Assembly: GCA_030280995.1 (NCBI GenBank)
Contig: JASXTE010000001.1
Coordinates: 13,301,001 to 13,365,000, forward strand
Length of the DNA: 64,000 nt
Direction of reading: 5' to 3'
DNA from: Hemileia vastatrix
Lineage: Eukaryota > Basidiomycota > Pucciniomycetes > Pucciniales > Zaghouaniaceae
In this document: one piece after another, positions 23,445 to 34,334 of the stretch
How the letters are laid out: each line of letters begins with the position of its first letter
Position numbering within the stretch: the stretch's first letter is position 1
Made by a program: the position numbers and the translations under genes
The notes under the pieces: generated by a model
The model's database searches: none
What the model saw: only the letters and a program-made list of their open reading frames with translations
Told to the model about the DNA's origin: nothing

Positions 23445-24179
23445 CTTCATTTATTCTTTTACCAATCCTAATTTATGTGACTCATGAGCAAAGGCCATAG
23501 GAAAAGATTTTATCAACTGAATGATTGAATCTTTTTCCTCACCAGAAATTTTTTCTCCAAAAGAAGCTGTGTCAATTTTAGACAAAAGGGAAGGCATTTC
23601 TTTTGTAGATTTTCCTTTATATTGAACTACAGAATGACATGTGTTCAATCCTGGTGTTAATAATTTTTTGGGGGAATAAGTTTTAAATTTTATCTTCCTA
23701 TTCAACCCCATTGTGAAGAATTAGTTTCAGGGATCAAGTTTAATTCCATATTTGGTTAATTTATCATTTCCCACAGTGAACCAGTTGCTTAAGTTATCAT
23801 TTTTCATAACTACAAAGTCACACATAGCTCTTAAAAGGCCATGGTTATATTTGAAAAATACTGTAGCTTTGTATTTACCAATGGGGGACAAAACAGAGCC
23901 ATAAACTCTTCAATTTTCAGAAGTGATAGGCATAAGTTTCAATTTATAATCCTGATAAGCTGAAGCAAGTGCTTTTTCAGATATAACACTTCCTCCAGCA
24001 CCAGAATCCAAAACAACCTCAATGTTATTTCCATTAATCAAGACTGGTGCCTTGAGAGGGGTAATAATAATTGAGCTGTTCTCAAGATTTCTTATGATTT
24101 CAGCATCTTCAACTGTGGACAAATCATTGTTATCAATGTCAATATTATTTAAATATTGAATATCTTCCCCCAGCATCAA
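23445..24179 (-). pseudogene. Element A protease and protease-RT linker
   Basis: The minus-strand frame 24179-23910 has the retroviral-type aspartic protease active site in EVVLDSGAGGSVISEKAL. A second frame (23711-23451) is the linker toward RT (KKLLTPGLNTCHSVVQYKGK). The two are out of frame with each other. The region stops at 23445, where element B is inserted, and continues at 14334. Confidence 0.75.
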
Positions 24180-25387
24180 GATTTCCTGGTTAGACTCATA
24201 AAAATGTTATTGGCAAAATCACTTGAAGTATCATCTAGTGCAACTGTGTCATCATTAGGCTCCTCTGTTTTTTCAACAAGGTTTATTTTCTTGTCACAAA
24301 AATGGCCTTTCTGCCAAGGATTTCTGCATTTAAAGCAAGTTTTTGTTGCATATTTTTTAGGTGCAACAGGGGCAGAGGGTTTACCAACTTTTTCAGGAAG
24401 TTTTTTTTGGTAGTTGGAGGGTTTCTCCACTGAAAGTCTTGGGAAGAACTTCCTAGATTCATACCTGTTACTTAAAAGATCTTCATTAAAAGTATCAATA
24501 AAGGAAGAAGGCTCCCTGATGAATTAAGTTCTTGAAAAAATTATGTCTCTCAACGAAATTGGAAATTTATAAAGGATCCTGTCCTTCCAGAGTTCATAAT
24601 CCATCTTTGGATCCATTGCTTTCAAGATTTTTACTAGTTTAATCAGGAACTCAATAGGTTTTTCTGTAGAGGATGAGCTATATATGGACTACTCATACTG
24701 CCTTTGTTGGGTTAACCTAAATTTTGAACCACCAAATTGTGCTTTAATTAATTTTTTCCAATCCTCCCAAGAGTAATCATTATTATCCAAGAGGACAGAT
24801 TCATACCACATGAGGTCAACATTGGAAGAGAAATAAATTAATTTAGACACAATTTCTTCATATGGTAGTTTATAAGAATTATTAGGATTATCAATCCTAC
24901 AGATGAATTGCTGCCAGTCTGAGGAAGAATCACCATCAAATTTTGGATATTGGTTAAGTTTGGGCCAATTTTTCTGATTTGAGGTAATTTCCTTCTGGTT
25001 TACTTGTTTCTGTGTAAGAAGAAGTTGCAATATCTCTAATTAAGCTGTAATCTCATCATTTAACACATTTGCAGATGAACAGGGTGCATCATGAATTTTT
25101 GATGGAAACTCAGAATTATATACAGGTTTCTCTATTACTAATTCTTCTCTAGAGGAGCTTGGCCAGGTACATGTGGAGTAGCCTAGGCAATAGTTTCCTT
25201 CTTAGAAGTGAAAGAGTATTTTTGGTCAAATAAAAATTAATTCAATTGTTCCTCAATGTTTTTAACTTATTTTTCACCCTTGGAATACCAGTTAATTTTT
25301 CATTGATGGTTGCAAAAGATAATTGACTCTTATTTTTCAGAGATGAATAATGGTCATTTAATTTTTTCAAATTAAATTTCTGACCTT
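24176..25387 (-). pseudogene. Element A gag core and zinc knuckle, broken
   Basis: The frame 25030-24689 holds the capsid core with WPKLNQYPKFDGDSSSDW and the downstream WYESVLLDNNDYSWEDWKKL, typical of Gypsy gag. The frame 24430-24176 holds a zinc-knuckle-like CFKCRNPWQKGHFC. At least two frame breaks separate them, and 25031-25387 contains stops in all frames. It would form the particle shell and bind RNA. Confidence 0.72.
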
Positions 25388-26536
25388 CTAGTTATTGGTA
25401 ACAGATATACAAAGTCTCTTGCACTTTGGATAGATCATTGTAAATTTTTGCCACAAAGCAAATTTCTTTTCATAATTTACTTTGTACCTTAACAATTCAT
25501 CAGATACCCTATTCAACTCATCTTTCAATGCTTGGTAACCTTGTTCAGTTAACAAGATATTAAATTTCTGGGTCAATTGTAGATTATTCATTATCTGAAT
25601 TTGTTTTGTGATGATGTCTCTCAAATATTGATCATTAATAGTTGCTACATCAGGAGAACTTTTCAGGAGAGAGACAGAGTAATTTTCAAGAGTCTCATAA
25701 ACTTCAGGATCAATTGATTCATATATTATAGCCATCAATAGAATTATCATTAAAGTAGCAATTAAAAATATAGTAGTATTTAAATTACTAGAAAATTGAT
25801 TACTTTGTCTTCTGGAACCAGCTTCTCCTTGTCTCAAAGTGTTATATACCATCCCAGAGTTAACTGAAGGAACTGAATCTGTAACAAGGAAAGCAACTTG
25901 AGACTCAATGGAAGGCCTTACCATGGTTTTGGAATAATTTGAAGATGATTTTTTCTTCTTCTGCCTCCTTGGTAAGGGTGAGGAGGGGTGGGATGTAAAT
26001 GTTGGGGCCTGGAGTGTCCTGCTTGAGGAGCCTGGTGCATTTTCTGAGCCTGGAGGGTGTCCTATTGGGTGTTCAGCCATTCCCATTGCCGTTTTGACAC
26101 TTCCACTTTTTCTTGTTGTTGAAGAGCCAACTGTGGAAGGGGTTTTTCTACCTGTGGATTTTTCTTCTTCTCTTGAAGAAAAGTTTCCATGCTTCTTACT
26201 TTTTCTTCTTGGGACTCTACCTTTTCCCTTATTTTGAGGTTTTCTGACTTCAACTCCTTGTTGTGAGTTGACAGGTTGTTTACCTGTTGTTGAAATGGAA
26301 TCTTTTTTCTTTTGAAGCCTTTTGGAAGCTCTTCTAGGGGGAGTACCTGGGACTTGGAGTCCAGGGGAGGATGTTCCTTCTTGATTTCCACCTCCTGAAT
26401 TTCTAAATCCTGTTTGGTTTACTAATTGATTAATTTGAGAAAATTTTGTAGTCAAAGGAGATCTTACAGAATTTGCATCATAATTGACAAGATCAAATTC
26501 CTCATCAGGGGTGGTAGAAAGATTTGATTCAGCCAT
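25388..26536 (-). CDS. Element A upstream frame, 382 aa with one membrane-like segment
   Basis: Not recognised as a known family. The protein starts MAESNLSTTPDEEFDLVNYD, has a Pro/Ser/Lys-rich basic middle (residues about 50-200, with RRASKRLQKKK and RRQKKKK), a strongly hydrophobic stretch around residues 253-272 (TIFLIATLMIILLMAIIYE) and a helical, probably coiled-coil C-terminal part. It lies upstream of the gag core in the same direction, so it may be the N-terminal part of an unusually long gag or a separate first product. It is the longest undamaged frame of element A. The minus-strand sequence just before its start ends TTTCTTTCTCTCAG, which could be a splice acceptor. Confidence 0.55.
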   Translation of the reverse strand: MAESNLSTTPDEEFDLVNYDANSVRSPLTTKFSQINQLVNQTGFRNSGGGNQEGTSSPGLQVPGTPPRRASKRLQKKKDSISTTGKQPVNSQQGVEVRKPQNKGKGRVPRRKSKKHGNFSSREEEKSTGRKTPSTVGSSTTRKSGSVKTAMGMAEHPIGHPPGSENAPGSSSRTLQAPTFTSHPSSPLPRRQKKKKSSSNYSKTMVRPSIESQVAFLVTDSVPSVNSGMVYNTLRQGEAGSRRQSNQFSSNLNTTIFLIATLMIILLMAIIYESIDPEVYETLENYSVSLLKSSPDVATINDQYLRDIITKQIQIMNNLQLTQKFNILLTEQGYQALKDELNRVSDELLRYKVNYEKKFALWQKFTMIYPKCKRLCISVTNN

Positions 26537-26639
26537 AGTTTGTATAACTTGAGCTGAGAGAAAGAAAAAATATTTATATATTATCAGTCATTATTCTTTT
26601 TTGTTAAAAAAATAAGAGATAAAATAAAAATAATTAAAG

Positions 26640-27440
26640 TCTATTATCAATTACCAGGACTTCAAATCAACTGAAATAATGAAAATATATCAATTATCAG
26701 GACCAAAAATCAACTGAAATAACTAATTAATTATCAATTACCAGGACTACTAATCAAATGAGATAATAAAAATATATCAATTATCAGGACTAAAAATCAA
26801 CTGAAATAATTAATTAATACAATTTTTAATAAATTCATTTACTAAGATATTGATATTATTTATTACTAGGTTTTTTAAAAAAAATCAGCTGAGACAATAA
26901 GATAATATATTAATTATCAGGACCAAGAATCAACAGAAATAATTAATAAAATTTCTTAACCAAATACACTGCACAATATGGGGGGCCGACTTGTTAGCAA
27001 GTCCGCAACCTTGGACTCAAATTCACCACAGATTGAACACACATTGAGCTATTGACAAAGGAACCATAACATCAGGGATGAACACCACTCAGCAGAACAG
27101 TTTTAGGTGGGTATTCAAGTAGAGTTCAGGTTGGGGACTTTCTAGCAAGTCTACCCCCTATATTGTGTAGTGATAACTAATTTATATACTGTATATTTCT
27201 TAATTACTAGAAATAAATTTCAACTGAAATAATTTATTAATATAATTTTTTAATCAAATAATTAATTTATATATTGTTATTATTTTAATTACCAGGACTA
27301 ATTGTCAACTGAAATAATAAAATAATATTTTAATTATCAGGAAAATTTGTTAACTGAAATAATTAAATAATATAATTTTTTAGCTAAATAAATTAAATTA
27401 TATTACTTCTAGGACTAAGAACAATGTTGATCTATCTTGG
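26640..27440 (-). repeat. Degenerate minisatellite, monomer about 45-90 bp
   Basis: About ten imperfect copies of a unit with the core ATTATCAGGAC followed by ATCAACTGAAATAAT. Spacing is about 43-45 bp in the best-kept part (26655-26830) and longer elsewhere. It is interrupted by a 206-bp MITE. It lies upstream of element A's frames, so it may be its 5' leader or part of a further LTR. Confidence 0.7.
26967..27172. mobile_element. 206-bp MITE, copy 2, inside minisatellite
   Basis: Same length as copy 1 and inserted in the opposite orientation, flanked by ATA (26964-26966 and 27173-27175). Terminal repeats CACTGCACAATATGGGGGG and CACTACACAATATAGGGGG read inward. Confidence 0.8.
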
Positions 27441-27463
27441 TCAACTAGGAAAAAATATTATAT

Positions 27464-27674
27464 ACCAGACACCTCCCCCTGTAAATTGTGCAATTTAATA
27501 CCAACTACAGAGTGCTGAGTAAAAAGATATATGTATATAATCAAATATTCCGAGTGAAACCTACAGATAATAAGCCCTATAGTCAATACAAATATATAGG
27601 ACAATTATGCTTATATAAACCTTAAACTTGGGGAAAGGTTTGAATCCCAGTTTCAGAAGAAAATCTAATCACGT
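27464..27674 (-). other. Possible LTR edge with polypurine tract
   Basis: On the minus strand CAGGGGGAGG is followed directly by TGTCTGGTATATAATA. A purine tract immediately before TG suggests the start of a 3' LTR running left from about 27475, belonging to a minus-strand element whose body lay to the right before element D arrived. No partner LTR was found, so this is tentative. The rest up to 27674 shows nothing recognisable. Confidence 0.35.
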
Positions 27675-28709
27675 TGTGGTCTTCCAACATTGGCGGAGGC
27701 CTTTGTTGGGTTATTTGGTGCTATTTGTGTATGTCTTAATTGACATTGGTCAAAGAATTAGGTATTTTTTTGGTTTTATTCAGTGAATATTGGGACTATG
27801 GGTATGTGGGTACTACCACTAGATAGCCTTGGTTTTATCTATATTTGATGTCTTCATGATATTTTTCATATTCCAAGTTTTAAGGGGTCATTTCCTCATT
27901 TTTCAATTCTAAAAGATAGCTGTTTAATTTTGTTTTTTGTGTTTTACAGACTAACCTTAAGTCTTAGGGTTAAGTGCTTAGTACCATTAAGTAGAGCTGA
28001 TTTGGCTCTATATTTCATGTCACAATTTTGTCATAGCAGAATTTTGTGTTTTAAGGGTTTTAGTAGTTGTTGTGGAATTTTCTAAGTATTTGGGGCTTTA
28101 TACAATGTTTTTTGGTGGTTTTTTGGCTTCAGGGAGGTCTGCCCGCCTCAGTTATAGAAGGCTGGGGAGTGTTTCAAGAGGGATTTTATTCAATTTGGCT
28201 GTCAAAGGTGCCAAATTAGTTGCTGTGCATGGATTTTTAGATGGGTGGTCTGTGTGTACATACTGAATAAGACAGTTTGGGGCAACTTTAATTATCTTAC
28301 AAAAATCTGGTAGTTATATCATTGTTTCTCACTCAGTTTTCACTTTTTTTTGGCCACAATTGGCTGTGTTTGTTGCAAGATTAGTTCTTCATTTAACTTA
28401 ACTTTGGCAACTGATTTCTCTGTTGTAGCTTTGCAATGTACATCAATTATTTTTGCTGTGTTTGTGCAACAAGTGCACTGTTTCTTTGGTTCTCAGTGTT
28501 CTGCTATTGGCTACTTTCTTGACTTTTAAAGCAGTCAAGGAGTTGTTTGGAAGGGGAAATTGTAACAGTCTCTAATTTGCTGTAGCAAATTAATCTCACC
28601 TGGTTTTTCTCAAAGAGACAGGGGGTTTTCTCTCCAGTTTTACTCCAACCCCCTTGGTCAAGGCCTATAGCTAGCACTATAAGATTGTCTACCTTTCTGG
28701 AATTCAACA
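27675..28709 (+). repeat. 5' LTR of element D
   Basis: Matches 45302-46349 over about 1 kb, starting TGTGGTCTTC. The left copy has about 14 extra bases near its end (CTTTCTGGAATTC) compared with the right. The end is set at AACA (28709), before TGGGGATGAGG, which starts with TGG and could be the primer site. Confidence 0.75.
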
Positions 28710-28800
28710 TGGGGATGAGGATTTTCTAGCCTTTAAGACTTTCTGTTACTTTTGGACTCTTTCTGTGGTTGGAGATTGGTTTTCTGGAATCTATTTGACC

Positions 28801-29841
28801 ATGGCTTCTGGACCCTCTTTCTCTAGTGGTGGTAGTGGTGGATCTGGTTCACCTGAGGATTGTAATCCTCCTGTTTCTGTTAGGCCTTCTGTCAGGATCA
28901 AGTTCTGGAAGGGGCCTATGTTTACGGGGGAGGATGTGAAGTTGTTTCTGGAACTGTTTGAGGCTTCTGGGAGTGTGGATGGTGCTTCTCACCAGGACAT
29001 GGTGAAACAAGTATTCTTCTACATTGGTGACAGGGCTCTGTTGAAGGAAGTGGCTGCTATGGAGGGCTATAGGAGGAAAGATTGGAAAAAGTTGTGTCTG
29101 CAGATGACAGACAGGTGGGGATCTAGATATTCAATGTTTGATCTCAATATGATTGCAAGTGAATGGCAATCTTATGGAGGGGTGGACAACCTCCATACTT
29201 ATAGGAAGTTTCTGGCTCAGTTGGAACCAGTGGTTGATTTTTAGGTGGATATGCAGGAGTTGAAGAGTACTGACTCTGAAAGGGATATTTTCTGGTCTGC
29301 TCTGGCCAGGAATGTCAGAATTGGTGTTTTGAAGGAGTTGGAAAAGAAGGATAAGATGAAGATTCTTCCTAATGAGAATCAGAAGTTTACTGCTCTCTCT
29401 GTGATGAAGGAGTTTATGGAGAGTCATCTCAAACTGTTGGAAGTGGATTCTTGCCAAGAAGCTAGCACCAAGTATGTTAGAAAGGTCAGTGAAGCTTTTG
29501 TTGAAGATGTGGAGGATTCTAGGAAGAAGGAAAGTGTAAACAAGTGAAAGGCTCCTGAGAATCCTAAAGAAGTTGATCCTGTCATTGAATAGTTGGCTGA
29601 TCTGACAAAACAGCTACATATTTTTGTTCAGGAGGCTCAGAAGGTCAATAACAATCCTTCTCAGCCTAGAGATTTTGATAGGAGGGCTGGTAAGAGTGAC
29701 TCTTGGCTCTGCTCTTATTGCAGAAGGAAGGGCCACAAGTCCAATGATTGTTGGGCACTGAATAGGGATGTTTCTGATAGGAAGGTAGAATTTTATGGTA
29801 AAGTCTTTAAGTTCACAGATGGTTCTTTTGTGAAGCCTTAG
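28801..29841 (+). pseudogene. Element D gag with zinc knuckle
   Basis: One frame in three open pieces (28801-29244, 29245-29547, 29593-29841) separated by TAG, TGA and TAG. It starts MASGPSFSSGGSGGSGSPED, followed by a capsid-like region (RIKFWKGPMFTGEDVKLFLE, later WKKLCLQMTDRWGSRYSMFD) and the zinc knuckle CSYCRRKGHKSNDC (CX2CX4HX4C) near 29712-29753. This type of gag is common in basidiomycete Gypsy elements. The upstream Met at 28765 is possible, but the Ser/Gly-rich start at 28801 is more natural. Confidence 0.78.
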
Positions 29842-30211
29842 ATGGTCAGGCTCTAGTGGACTTGGTAAGGAAGAGGCATAATGTCAACTCAAGGAGGCCA
29901 AGGCTTTAAGAGTTGCCTAATGAGGCTTCTTGTTCTGGTAAAGGTGGAGATGATGGAAAGGGAAAGGAGGCTAATAGATTCTCATTTACATCTTCCTTTG
30001 GTGGATTGGAATTGTATTCTTGTTGTGGAAAGTCAAGTGGGGAATGCTTGTCTGGTGTTAATGATGTGGAAGCAGGAAAGGTGGGAAGGCCTAAGAGCAG
30101 TGCTTAGGACCCAACAAAGCCTAAGGCTTCAAAGGTTGAAACTAAGCTGAGTGCAGCTAGAAAGATTACAACAAAGAGGAGCTTTATAAAATTCAGAAGG
30201 GTATAGCTGAT

Positions 30212-31093
30212 ATGGGCCCCCCTAGTTTTGGAGAATTGGACATGAATGGTGAGCCAATGCCTATGGATGTTGATTCTGACTATGAGAAGGATGTCCCTTT
30301 GGCTTCATTGCCAAATCCTTCTGGAGTTAGAGGGTCTGGTGAGGGATATGGTTTGGTTCCTGATAATGGTAAATCTGTTGGTGGTTCTGGTCCTCAAGAA
30401 TCTTCTAGGACCAAGGTAGTGAAGAAAAGGGCTCACTTTGAGAGGCCAGTGGTTTCTGGCCAAGTTAATGTTATGGACTATTTCCTGGAAAGAATGAATC
30501 AGGGTCAGGTTTCCCTTACTTATGGGGAGTTGTATGCTATAAGTCCTGGGTTGGCTGATAGGCAGAAAAACTTGTTGACTAGGAGAAGGGTTTCTTCTGG
30601 GAAGGTAGAATACATTTGTGATTCTTCTGAAAAATTTTTTGAGGGGTTGGAAACTCATTTTCATGTGCCTCTGGGCTATGTTGATTTCACTCTGAATGGC
30701 AGGGAGGCTAGGGAATTGGTGGATTCAGGCTCTCAGATTAACCTGATTTCTTTGTTTGAGGCTACTTGTCTGGGCCTCCCCATCAAAATGGATATTGGTA
30801 GAAATTTGAGAGGGATTGGTGGCCATGTCACTGAATTGGTTGGAACATCTGAGTTTGTGAAGTCAGATGTTGGTGGGGCCTCAGGGAAGGTTCATTTTTA
30901 CATTGCCAAAAAAACAGTAAAAGCTGTTTTGGGTGGGCCATTCTTGATGGATTTTCAAGCAAGAATTGGCTATCAATATGATTTGGGAATTAGTTTGGAG
31001 TTGACAGGTGAAGATGAAAGGAGACTTCACATGAGGTTATTATCCCCTGGAGAAGATGGTTGGGAGACCAGAACTGGTTATTCTTCAATGTGA
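30212..31093 (+). pseudogene. Element D retropepsin-like protease region
   Basis: Frame with the aspartic protease signature RELVDSGSQINLISLFEATC followed by the second conserved part AVLGGPFLMDFQ. Upstream is an acidic, Pro/Ser-rich spacer. It follows gag after a frame shift and stops before the linker that the Copia element later interrupts. The open length suggests selection until recently, but the polyprotein as a whole is broken. Confidence 0.75.
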
Positions 31094-31429
31094 CAGTGCA
31101 TTGACTGTTGTAGAATAAGAAGAGAAGTGGGTGCTGCCTCTGGTTTTTTGGAGTGCGGCTCAGGCTCTAGTGGGAGTCTATCTTTTTTAGAGTGATGAGG
31201 GCTGATCACCCTAGTGCTACAACCTCTCCCTAAGATGAGGAAATCCCAGGTTGTAGTAGGTAAGCTCCCTTGGAGATATACAAAGTGGATTTTCAACTTT
31301 CTCTTTTTAATGTTTCTCTTCTCTGAAAATATTCTAAAAGCTTTTAATGAAGTATCTGTTCTCTCTCAAGATTCTCAATTATGTTTAATTCAATTTCAAA
31401 TAAGAAAATTGGTTATATATCTTTATTGA

Positions 31430-32060
31430 AATATTTACGGAAAACCTGTGGAGTGGTGAGATTGGGCTCTAAAAGTAAGTCCTCCCAATTGTGTACCCCT
31501 AGGGTTTCTTCTATACCTTTCAAAAACATTACCTTGGCCATGCCTGTGAGCTTTGGAGAAACCCCTGGTTTTTTTTGTAGGTTAGAAGAAAACTCAAGAA
31601 AAGAAAAGAAAAATTTCAAGATTACTGAAGAAAATCAAAATCAAAAATTTAAAGATTATTAAAAAAGAGGACAAGAAACATTTTTGTAAAAATCATCAAG
31701 ATCAATTTTCGGGCCTCCAGCATGATGTTAAACTGCACAAATTTTTGAAGAAACAAGATCATAAAGATCAATTTTTGGGCTTTCAGCATGAGGTTAAACT
31801 GCAAAAATTTCCAAAGAAAGAAGATCAGCAAGATCAATTTTTTGGCCTCCAGAATGAGGATAAACTGCACAATTTTAGAAGATGTGATTCAGCAGATGAA
31901 TCAAGATTTGAAGACTTAGAAGATGGAAGTGAAGATGAAGATGTGGATATGCAGAAAAGTTTTGGAGTGGTGAGATTGGGAAATAAAAGTAAGTCCTCCC
32001 AATTGTGCACCACTAGGGCCTCTTCTACACCTTTCAAAAACATTACCTTGACCACACATG
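31430..32060 (+). repeat. Imperfect repeats in element D between protease and RT
   Basis: Two copies of a stretch of about 100 bp (31450-31550 and 31965-32065) encode GVVRLGSKSKSSQL-like segments. Between them is a set of about 60-bp units (31690-31870) each containing GATCAATTTTTGGGC-type sequence. The purpose is unknown; the units stay in frame across much of the stretch, so they may be a repetitive linker of the polyprotein. Confidence 0.6.
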
Positions 32061-32072
32061 TGAGAAACAGGG

Positions 32073-32780
32073 TATTAAGTCTTTAAAATAATAATGTCAA
32101 TTTTTGTTAGTTACAAAAATTGTATGCAGTTGGCAATGCTTAATGGGGCCAACCTTTAAAATAATAATGTCAATTTTTGTTAGTTACAAAAATTGTATTA
32201 AGTTGGCAATGCTTAATGGGGCCAACCAAATTACAAAGGTAATGAAACGTAATTGTATTGTGAGTATCAAGTGATGAGTTGATATGATGATTGATTAACA
32301 AATAACAATAGTAGGAAATCAATGAGGAAATAAATAAGAAATTATTAATGTAAGAGCTTGTCTAACCTTTAAAATAATAATGTTGATTTTTTTTAGTTAC
32401 AAGAATTGTATGCAGTTGGCAATGCTTAATGGGGCCAGCCTAAGAGTGAATGTAAATATAAAAGACATAGAATAGAGACAGTGAAACAAATACCTAATTA
32501 CAAATGTAACAAAATGTAATTGTATTGTGAGTATCAAGTGATGAGTTGATATGATGATTGATTAACAAATAACAATAGTAGAAAATCAATGAGGAAATTA
32601 AATTAACCGCTCACTGTGTTAAATATAACTATCACTATTTTTAACCTATATTTAACCTATCTAATACTCACACAAGTATTCTTGTTAATACACTGTTCTG
32701 GATAAAGTTATGTAAATAGATTATAAAGAAAAAGTGAGTAGTCATGTTGAGTTAGGAAACATTGCTTTTAGATTCTGACA
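32073..32780 (-). repeat. 3' LTR of Copia element C (708 bp)
   Basis: Starts TGTCAGAATC on the minus strand and ends CTTAATA rather than the usual CA. Inside are repeated units of about 75 bp with GCAGTTGGCAATGCTTAATG (three copies near 32110, 32190, 32410) and a larger duplicated segment containing GTATCAAGTGATGAGTTGAT (near 32265 and 32530). Confidence 0.85.
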
Positions 32781-32783
32781 CCC

Positions 32784-34334
32784 CCCCTTGTTGAGTAACT
32801 CTTCATGAAGTTGTAACTTTGATAGGTTGGTTCTTATTTTTTCCCTGTTCAGGGCTTTTGTTAGCATGTCCTCCGGCATTGAATCTGTTGAAGTGTAGGG
32901 GACCTCAAATACTTGGTTAGTGGCTTGCTCGCGGATCCAATGTAATATAATGTCAAGGTATTTTGTTTGCGTATGATAGAGAGGGTTTTTTGTGAGTGCA
33001 ATGCATCCTTGGTTGTTAATATAGATTTTAACAGGGGCCTTGCTTTGGTATTTTGAGATGTTGATGTCATCAAGGAGATGTGTCAGCCAAATTGCCTCTT
33101 GTCCTACTTCCACCACTGCTTTGGCTTCTTATTCAGAGGTACTGATAGAAACAGTGGTTTGTTTCTTGGTCATCCAGCTAAACGTGAAGTTGTTGAGTGT
33201 AAAGACATAGCCAGTAGTGGAGCACCTAGTTTCAGTGCATGAACCATGGTCAGCATTGCAATAGCCCTTCAGTGGCTCAGGATTGGGTGATGTTGGTTCA
33301 AAAAGAATTCCAATATATCTAGTCCCTTTTAGATATCTGAGCACATGGATAAAAGCATCCCAGTGTTTCATTCCTGGCTTTTTCAAGAATCAAGAGAGCT
33401 GGCTGCACGCAAAGGCCAGGTCTGGTCTTGTTAATTGAACCAGGTAATTCAGGTTTCCTACAGCAGATCTATAATTATTAATTGACTTCAAGAATTTGTT
33501 ATGGTCTTCATCAGAGGCTGGAACTAATTGTGAGTTTGGTTCCATTAGGGTAGAGATTGATTTGCAGTTGTTCATTTTGTAAAGATTGAGAATGGCTTCT
33601 ATTTCATTTGACTGTGTCAGAGATATTGACTGGTTATTTCTTGTTATCTTGATTCATGGGATCATTTGAGAGTTTTCCAAATCTTCCATTTCAAATCTAT
33701 TAGATATCAAGTCTTTGAACTATTGGATGTCTTTGCCAAATATTGAGAAATCATCCACGTGAACATGTACAAAGCAGGATCTTTTGGTTTCATTGTGGAT
33801 GAAAAGAGATAGATTGACTTTACTGCATGTGAAGTTATTATTGGTGAAGAATGACTTGACTAATTGGTACCAGAATTATGAGGCTTGCTTGAGGCAATAT
33901 AGTGATTTCTTGAGTCGCAAGACAGGATTTTTGATGTTTTCAGGGGCTGATATCCCTTTTGGCAGTCGCATGTAGATGGTTTCTTTTGGGACTCAATTGC
34001 AGAAGGCAGACTTTGCATCCATCTGATGGAAATCCCACTTTTTGGTTATTGAAATTGTAAGAAGCATTCTTAATGTTGTGAGTCTCCCAGTAGGAGCAAA
34101 GGTCTCTGTGTAGTCAATTCCAAATTTTTCAGAGAGCCCTTGTGTGCATAGGTGAGCCTTGAATTTGCTAATTTTGTTCTTGTGGTTCAATTTGATCTTG
34201 AAAAACCAAGTGCTTCCAATTGGCCTGGCGTCTTCAGGACACTCAATTACTTCCCATACATCTTTGTTTTTGAGGGAATTCAATCCATTCTCAATGGCTA
34301 TTCTCCAGTCATTGCTATTCTTGTCTTGTAGTGC
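32784..34334 (-). pseudogene. Copia element C reverse transcriptase and RNase H
   Basis: RT pieces: GSTWFFKIKLNHKNKISKFK and FHQMDAKSAFCN (33993-34283), the VDD active site in VHVDDFSIFG (near 33760), and NNYRSAVGNLNYLVQLTRPD (33390-33575). RNase H (32784-33386) has GYCNADHGSCTETRCSTTGY, and the usual DNQG motif is changed to INNQGCIAL, so a catalytic Asp is lost. C-terminal VPYTSTDSMPEDMLTKAL is the typical Copia ending. Several frame breaks. Confidence 0.82.

Larger units (their letters stand above)
10405..26570 (-). mobile_element. Gypsy (Ty3-type) retrotransposon A, minus strand, interrupted, 5' end unresolved
   Basis: Reading from right to left: an upstream frame with a membrane-like segment (25388-26536), gag fragments with a zinc knuckle (24176-25030), protease (23910-24179), linker (23451-23711), reverse transcriptase (13364-14334), RNase H and integrase (11436-13133), a degenerate chromodomain-like end (11188-11439), a polypurine tract and the 3' LTR (10405-11156). 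It is split by element B (14340-23439) and by a 206-bp MITE (13747-13952). Many stops and frameshifts show it is dead. No matching 5' LTR was found on the right; the same-family LTR at 46474 has its own target duplication and is a separate solo LTR. Confidence 0.85.

Noticed and set aside
28072..28266. Open frame inside the LTR of element D
   Set aside because: The matching LTR at 45700 has the same stretch with changes that break the frame; no family likeness.
27704..28709. LTR of element D starting at TGTTG (27704)
   Set aside because: TGTTG...CAACA looked like matching ends, but similarity to the other LTR continues left to TGTGGTCTTC, and the polypurine tract at 45292-45301 adjoins that earlier start.
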